64,000 bases of DNA from Ursus arctos. Its lineage: Eukaryota; Chordata; Mammalia; Carnivora; Ursidae. Where the stretch lies: contig NW_026622786.1 in NCBI RefSeq assembly GCF_023065955.2, positions 41,836,938 to 41,900,937 of the forward strand, given 5' to 3'. The notes under the pieces are model-generated. The model worked only from the letters and a program-made list of their open reading frames with translations. It had not been told where the DNA came from and ran no database searches. The position numbers and the translations under genes are program-made. Of this stretch, positions 58,131 through 64,000 are shown piece after piece. The stretch's first letter is position 1. The number at the start of each line of letters is the position of its first letter.

Positions 58131-58849
58131 ATATTAAGGAAGCTGCTTACATTTTAGCATTTTTGCCCCCTTCCTCCTACACTGCTATTACTAAGCTTAA
58201 GAACAGTTGAAAACTGTTATCTGTCTTCTATTCACGGTTGTTATTAACTCCAAATTCTCCTGAAACATTATAGTTCTAAGAAACCAATCACTGTTGGAGG
58301 TAAGTGTCTTGGGAAGCATAGATTACAAAGTTCTTGGTATTATGGATTATAAATTCACTTTTCCCAATTAAAAATGTCAGCATTTAATAAATTTTATTTT
58401 AATGACAGTTTACAACTATACTAGGAAGAGTGCATGTTTAGCCTGAGTCTGTATTCAGCTGGGTCTTTACACTGAAAACACATTTATCAGTTACACTCAG
58501 TATGCATCTAACGCATCTGCCACACCCCCACAAAAGAGAACTTAGCTCTTCATTTATCTTCTCCCATAGTAACTTTGTGGTAAATGCCAAACCAACACCT
58601 AGCTGGATAGAAGGGCAGAACAAACTATGACATAAAAAGATGATTAAGTGCTATGTTCTATCCCCAAAATTTATCATTGTGAAGACTTTAAACCTTTGCC
58701 AAAAAATACATGAAAGAGAGTGCCACTGTCAGATAAAATGCAAAATATCGAAAACTGAACATCTCTCCCCGAATTTCCCCCAAACAATTTCCACATTCAA
58801 ACTGCCTCATTTCTAATCACTCTTATTACACAGGCTCTGAGGATAGACA

Positions 58850-59690
58850 TCTTGGGAGTGACATTTGCTTCTGAACTTTCTCTTCTCTTCTCTCTTCTCC
58901 TTCAAGCAGCCTCAGTTCAGCCCCTAACCGCCATTTCTGCCTTGGCAATATTACTCAGGCTTTTTTCTCTCCTTCAAATGCCTGCTGCTGCCCCTAATTC
59001 CAGCCCTGATCCCTCATTCAGGCATTGCTACAGGAGCCTTCTACACAGGTTCTCCTCTATAAAATACAGCCACATTGTTTTTCCGGGCTTAACTGCCCCA
59101 AAATCTATTTCATCATGTCATTCTTCAGTTCTAATACCTAAATGACTCCCTATTATCCTCAAAAACAACCTCAGATTCCCCACCTAGTTTTCAGAACTCT
59201 TCTTAGAAGAGCCCAACCACCCCATCCCCTCACCTACCTCCCCTCCAGCAACCCTCAGTCTGTTGCCTATAGTTAAGGGTCTCCCATGATGTGCTCCCTG
59301 TTTTCGTCAGGAGGGCACTTGAAGTGATGAGCACTGGGTGTTGTATGCAACTGATGAATCACTGGATTCTACCTCTGAAACTAATAATACAGTGTATGTT
59401 AATTAAATCGAATTTAAATTTTAAAATTAAAAAAATAAAGAACCCAGAAACTGCTTTTGCAAACTGATTTACTGCAGCTCCTACAAGCCCAGGCTCTTCA
59501 CTGTCCTGAACACTTCCCACAGAAAACCCTCCTTGTCTATACTTTTCTTTCCATCTGCCAAGGCCAAGTTCAAATGCAATCTTCTCTAGGAATCTCTCAC
59601 CTAGTCCAGCCTACTCATATCTTTCCCTTCCCTGAACACCAACTTAAATTTCTGAAATGGACTTAAAATTTTACTCCATAATTCTGGGTA
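58850..59690 (+). mobile_element. L2 remnant, sense, split by an L1
   Basis: Sense L2: GGAGTGACATTTGCTTCTGA, TTCAAGCAGCCTCAGTTCAG, GGCATTGCTACAGGAGCCTT. After the L1 it continues GCTCTTCACTGTCCTGAACA, GCCAAGTTCAAATGCAATCT, CTAGGAATCTCTCACCTAG. Confidence 0.65.
59216..59437 (+). mobile_element. L1 3' UTR insertion with 5' inversion
   Basis: The left ~90 bp are antisense L1 3' UTR (CCCTCCAGCAACCCTCAGTC, TATAGTTAAGGGTCTCCC). From about 59307 the sequence is sense (AGGAGGGCACTTGAAGTGAT, GAGCACTGGGTGTTGTATGC, TGTATGTTAATTAAATCG and an A tail). Short target copy AAGAGCCCA (59207-59215) and AAGAACCCA (59438-59446). This layout is the mark of twin priming during L1 integration. Confidence 0.85.
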
Positions 59691-60199
59691 TAAGAAATGT
59701 CAGATTGAACCAGACTTTAAGCCCCCACTCCAGAGACTGGGTGAGAAACTGACTCTTAGTTCTGTTAGGTAAATCTGTCTTCCTCTCTGAGGAACAAGAG
59801 GGCTAATGTGCTCAGTCCAACACAGACCCTACCCTGAAACTCTATGTCCAATTCAGTGGGTCCACTTGCAGCCCAAGCCCAGGACACAGGGTGTCCTTCA
59901 CCTCAGCTTGCAAGGTCACAGTTCTTAAGGCTCTAATACCCTATGCAACTCCATCAGGTGTCCTGTCACCTCTCATGGGGAGTTCCATGGAAATAGGACA
60001 CTGGTCCTTGATACCATTGAGACCTACCAAAAACCATGGCTTTCTCTTTGGGGAAGTTCCTTCCCAATCTTACCTTTTCTCCCAGCCCCCAGCACTCTCT
60101 AAAGCTTTAGAACCCATCTCAGTCACAGAGAATCAGCTCTCAGCTGAACCGCACTTTAAGTCTGTATTACAGCACACGTCCTAGTTCATGTTGCGTTCT

Positions 60200-60390
60200 A
60201 GAGAGGCAGTACCATACACTGTTAAGAACACAAGCCTCAGGAGCAAACAGGAATGAAGTACTGTACTTGCACTTCCTGTCCACCACTGGGTGACCTCAAC
60301 AAGGTATTTCACTGCCCAAAGTCTAAGTTTACTTATCTGAAAAACCCTCTCAGGAATGGCATGAGGATTAAAACAGGCCATAACTGTAGT
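60200..60390 (+). mobile_element. MIR, sense
   Basis: CACTGTTAAGAACACAAGCC, CACTTCCTGTCCACCACTGG, GTGACCTCAACAAGGTATTT, TCACTGCCCAAAGTCTAAGT, TACTTATCTGAAAAACCCTC in sense MIR order. Confidence 0.75.
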
Positions 60391-60399
60391 CCTATTAGG

Positions 60400-60600
60400 A
60401 ATGACTTACGTTTATATAGCACTATGTGCCAAGCACTATTTTAAGTGCTTTACATATATTAACTCATTTAATCCTCACAACACGTTATGGATAAGTAAAC
60501 AGGAACAGAGGGAGTAAGTGGTCCAAAATCACATAGGTAATAAGCAGCAAAGACAGGAATTACACCCAAGCAATTTGTCTCAGAGTCTACGCTCTTTATT
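60400..60600 (-). mobile_element. MIR, antisense, adjoining the previous MIR
   Basis: TATAGCACTATGTGCCAAGC, TTAACTCATTTAATCCTCAC and GTGGTCCAAAATCACATAGG, then CAGAGTCTACGCTCTTTATT. Well-preserved antisense MIR. Confidence 0.85.
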
Positions 60601-60749
60601 GCTTCTTATAAGCATTCAATAAATGGTAGCTATTACTGCTAATAATAGAATTACTTGATTCCTAATATATCTACCTCCTTATACAAACTGTAAGCTACCT
60701 GAAGACAGCAAACATATGGACTTATCCATAATAGTCATTAAAGAGCTGG

Positions 60750-60890
60750 CCTGAAAGTTCACTGCATGGATTAAAAGCCTGCCTCCATTACACACTAGCT
60801 GTCTCTAAAACCTTCAACAAATGGCTTAATCATTTAGCATGGTTGAAAGAATTAAGTGATTCCCTACTTAGAAAGTACTTAGAAAACTGA
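60750..60890 (+). mobile_element. MIR, sense, diverged
   Basis: GCATGGATTAAAAGCCTGCC, CATTACACACTAGCTGTCTC, ATGGCTTAATCATTTAGCAT, AAGAATTAAGTGATTCCCTA. Confidence 0.6.
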
Positions 60891-61069
60891 AAGGCGGGTA
60901 GCTACTATAAGAACATGTGGATACATCTCATTATTTGATATGAGATGTGATGTCTTTATCTGTCTTTCCGTGATCTGGAACTGTGCCAGAGTTCCCAAAA
61001 AATACTTGCTAACCAACTCCCCTGCATTGCTGTTCATGAACTTATAAAAAGGCTACACCTTCATAATAA

Positions 61070-61290
61070 TAGTATAATACTTTTATTGAACATGTACTAT
61101 GCATCAGGGACGATTTTTGGATTTTTTTTGTGTGTTTAATCATTTAATCCTCAATGTGATAAATACTATTACCATCTTCACCTTTTGTATGAAGAAACCA
61201 AGCCACAGAAAGTTTAAATAATTCATCTAATGCCACATTATCACACAGCCCATATATGACAGTCTATACTTAACTACTTATCCTTTCTTC
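61070..61290 (-). mobile_element. MIR, antisense, diverged
   Basis: TTATTGAACATGTACTATGC, TAATCATTTAATCCTCAATG, TGAAGAAACCAAGCCACAGA, CACATTATCACACAGCCCAT. Confidence 0.75.
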
Positions 61291-62259
61291 CTCTTTAGTA
61301 ACTTTCATATTTCCCCGTATATTTTGTAGAATTCAGTATACACGAAAAGGCACCAAAAGCATTTGTTGGTTGAAACTTTTTCATTAGAAATAGCATGAAA
61401 AATAGACTTTTCAAATACTTAAAAAATACTTTATCTAAAAAGTCATCTAAAACTTAAAAGCCGAAATTTCTCTTAATATCAAATAGACTTCAACTTTGAA
61501 AATGAGTACATCAGTGAAGCTGAATCACACAGATGAGGTCCGAGTTTTCCAGCTGTGAATGACTCAAAGGACTCAGACGTACTTCACATACTGAACATCC
61601 TATTCTGATAGACACATAGCACAGAAATGAATCCTCTAAAAGAAGACATAGCCCAGAGATCTATTACAAAATCTAACCCCAAAATAAAGACTATCAATGC
61701 TTTAGGAGGTAAACTTTTTCTTTCAACTCCCTTTGATTCTGGAAACAGTTTACAAAAACATTTCAGGCCTCCTTCTACAAACATCTTTCCATTAAGGGCA
61801 ACAATTACAAACTAAAGAACTTCTCCACGATAAATACAGGCTCATCCAAGTAAAACAATCTAAGTTTCATAGATTTAACAGTTATTTTTTTGCAATTAAA
61901 AGGCCTCACAGGAAACAAACCAGTTGAACGAGTCTGGTCCCAGAGCCAGTTAAGAAGAGTGGATTTTCATAGCCTTGGGAAAGTCTAGGTTTACAGGGCA
62001 AACCCTGCAGGGTTGAGCTCATTGTGGAGACATGTTTCTTTTCATTGGCAAAAAGGGGAAGGAAGTGAGCCATGCCCTAAAAAAAAATACCACCAGAGAC
62101 ATTCCACCCGATACTTGATAAGGACTGGGAAGGCTGCCATCAACTCATGGCTAGAAGGAGGAGAATTTGGATCAGAAAGAAGCTGACCAGGAGAAATCGT
62201 GTTAGGTATGGGAAAGATTTGTCAAACTACAAATTTTTTAACAAGGGAATCATTTAAAC

Positions 62260-62489
62260 CAGTGGCTTCCAAATTTTTCTTCTATAACCCACAGTGAGAA
62301 ATATACACATTATATCGTAACAACTATACAGACGCACACATACATACATCTGAAACAGAAATATACAAAAAAACACATGTTAACTGACAAGTACAATGTA
62401 ACCTACCCTTACTAGGCACAAAGCATTATGAAGTTTTCAATTCTATTCCACTCTCTGTTCTAAACACACTGGTTGAGATCCACTAGATG
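62260..62489. mobile_element. Non-autonomous hAT (MER-type) transposon, 230 bp
   Basis: Starts CAGTGGCTTCCAAATTTTTC and TATAACCCACAGTGAGAAAT, ends GATGAAAAACAGTG after ACTGGTTGAGATCCACTAG. The ends are short inverted repeats (CAGTG/CACTG type). 8-bp target duplication ATTTAAAC (62252-62259) and ATCTAAAC (62490-62497), one mismatch. Confidence 0.8.
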
Positions 62490-62699
62490 AAAAACAGTGA
62501 TCTAAACTCTGATCAACGCAGGAGAATCTGAGGGTGTGTTTTAAAGTAGCCTTTATTTCTCCCTCAGAGCCCCACCGCCAACTTAGGAAAGCTTCAGTGG
62601 AGCACCTGCTCTTGGGACAAGTAATGAATGGGTTCTTGAGCACTTGGGAAAAGGCCATCTAGAGGCTGTCTCCTCCATGTCTGGTCATTCCTCACTGTG

Positions 62700-63955
62700 C
62701 TGGCTCTTCTTCTTTCTACTCAAATGCTGGGCTTCCCCCAGAGCTCTAGGTTTGGTCTTTTTCTTACTACTCTGAGTGATCAGATTTCCACAGCTTCAAA
62801 TTACTCATAAATCCCATTCCCTAGGCTTCAGTTCTCAATACTTGTCTACCTCTTACACATTTCCAACTAAATTCTCCCACACGTTTCAACTCACCAGGCC
62901 TAAAATTATATTGTACCTACAGTCTCTCTTCTCTAAGTCCTCACCCAAATCTATTTCTCTTCCAGTTTTCCTCACCTTAAAGAAAAGCACTCCATCCCAT
63001 CCCTCACCCAAGCCACAAATCTGTGGGTCATCGTTTGCAATCTCTTCTTTTACCTCTACATTAAATGAGTTTCCAACTCTACCTTCTTAATATTCAGTGG
63101 TATGCAGGTAAATGTTTAACCATCAGCTCTCCAGGCTAAAAAAATAATTTAAAAAAAGTCCAAACTTGCAGTACTTGTCTATGTCTGTGACATAAATACC
63201 CCAACCATTGCCACCAATGTGAGGTCACTGAACATGGAGTTTGGAAGAGATGTGCACAAATGGCTCCAGCACACCACTGTCTATTCCTCAGAACTATTTC
63301 TCACCTCCATACCTACTGCTACTGACTTCATTCAGGATTTCATCTTCTCTCTCCTCCATCTACATGATAGAATCTTCATGAATTTCCTTGGCCACACAAC
63401 CTTATAAACCACCCCCCACCCATTTGACACAGTCTCCAAACTGTCTCTCTAAAAGCCAAGTCTCATCACCTGCTTAAGCCCCTTCATTGCCCACTCTTTA
63501 TCTTCACATATAAGGCTCTTGATTATTTGGTCTCTACTGACCCTTGAGCTTCATCTCTTGTCACACAACCACCTAGAACCTCTACTCCAATCATACAAAC
63601 ATTCACGGTATTCCCAAACATAGGATACTGCTCTATACCTCTACACCTTTGCTTATTCTATTCCCACTCCCTGGGACAACCTTTCCTAATCTGTTCACTG
63701 AGCCCAGCTCTTTTAAGATTCAGCTCAAATCTTTTTTCCAGGAAGCTTTTCCTCAACTCCTTAGGTAGACTTGATGTCACCCACTTTTATGCCTCCAGTA
63801 CATGCCAGCACCTCTAACTCTCATTGAATTTCTTTTCATATCCATCTCCTCCCACTAGACAGGAGCTTCTTGAAGGCAAGAACTAGATCTTACTCATGTG
63901 ATATACCAAGCAGGTAGTATGGTGACAGAATACAGTGGATGCTCAAGAAACTATT
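62700..63955 (+). mobile_element. L2 remnant, sense, about 1.25 kb
   Basis: TTCAACTCACCAGGCCTAAA, CTCTAAAAGCCAAGTCTCAT, CTTAAGCCCCTTCATTGCCC, CCACTCCCTGGGACAACCTT, GGCAAGAACTAGATCTTACT, GTGGATGCTCAAGAAACTAT follow the sense L2 from internal part to 3' end. One of the longest L2 traces in the window. Forward frames at 62776-63090 and 63219-63407 are remnants or chance. Confidence 0.8.
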
Positions 63956-64000
63956 ATTATCCCAGCAACTAACACTCTTAAGACCAGTATGCAGTAACTG

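Larger units (their letters stand above)
51257..64000 (-). other. GIPC2: GIPC2 intron 3, partial (at least 12.7 kb)
   Basis: No segment encodes the PDZ (for example GDHIESINGE-like) or GH1 parts, so exons 1-3 lie beyond the right edge. The interval holds SINEs, an L1 with inversion, MIRs, L2s and a hAT listed separately. Stretches 51841-53036, 54110-55470, 55560-56870, 56913-57390, 58131-58850, 59690-60200, 61290-62250 hold nothing I recognise. The 142-codon forward frame at 54000-54428 begins inside an old repeat and is not supported as a gene. Confidence 0.8.

Noticed and set aside
51257..64000. GIPC2 PDZ or GH1 exons in the right-hand part
   Set aside because: I looked on the minus strand for PDZ-coding text and found none, so they must lie beyond the window.

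Overview
The window is mammalian nuclear DNA. The evidence is GT/AG-split exons, TTAGGG-free interspersed repeats of every mammalian age class (L2, MIR, old and young L1, hAT/MER transposons), and about 25 tRNA-Lys-derived SINEs that start with the carnivore head GGCGCCTGGGTGGCTCAG. The SINE subfamily with the internal 'CTCGCTGGCTGTCTCTCT' block and an AAATAAATAAAATCTT tail is the one I associate with bears and giant panda, so I read the source as a caniform carnivore, most likely an ursid. The species cannot be fixed from one window.

The only protein-coding gene I can support is GIPC2 (GIPC PDZ domain family member 2) on the minus strand. Three exons are present: 51150-51256 (exon 4), 45239-45320 (exon 5) and 37277-37422 (final exon with the stop codon). 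Their reading frames join without error across consensus splice sites and encode the last ~110 residues, covering the GH2 domain that in this family binds myosin VI. The earlier exons (GH1 and PDZ) are not in 51257-64000 and should lie beyond the right edge. The encoded C-terminus stops two residues earlier than the human protein as I remember it.

Layout: 1-33.5 kb is intergenic DNA downstream of GIPC2, packed with retrotransposons; 33.5-37.3 kb is repeat-poor and probably holds the 3' UTR; 37.4-45.2 kb is the last intron, with a 1.7 kb repeat-free block at 42.0-43.7 kb; 45.3-51.1 kb is the next intron; 51.3-64 kb is part of intron 3.

I see no undescribed gene system. What is unusual is the record of insertions: a 510-bp solo LTR inside an L1, a 45-bp L1 insertion with full target duplications, an insertion that appears to be only poly(A), an L1 with a 5' inversion, a three-layer nest (SINE in MIR in L2), serial SINE insertions into one target, and two hAT elements with recognisable 8-bp target duplications. 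Repeat families were recognised by eye, so edges are approximate except where a target-site duplication (TSD) fixes them.
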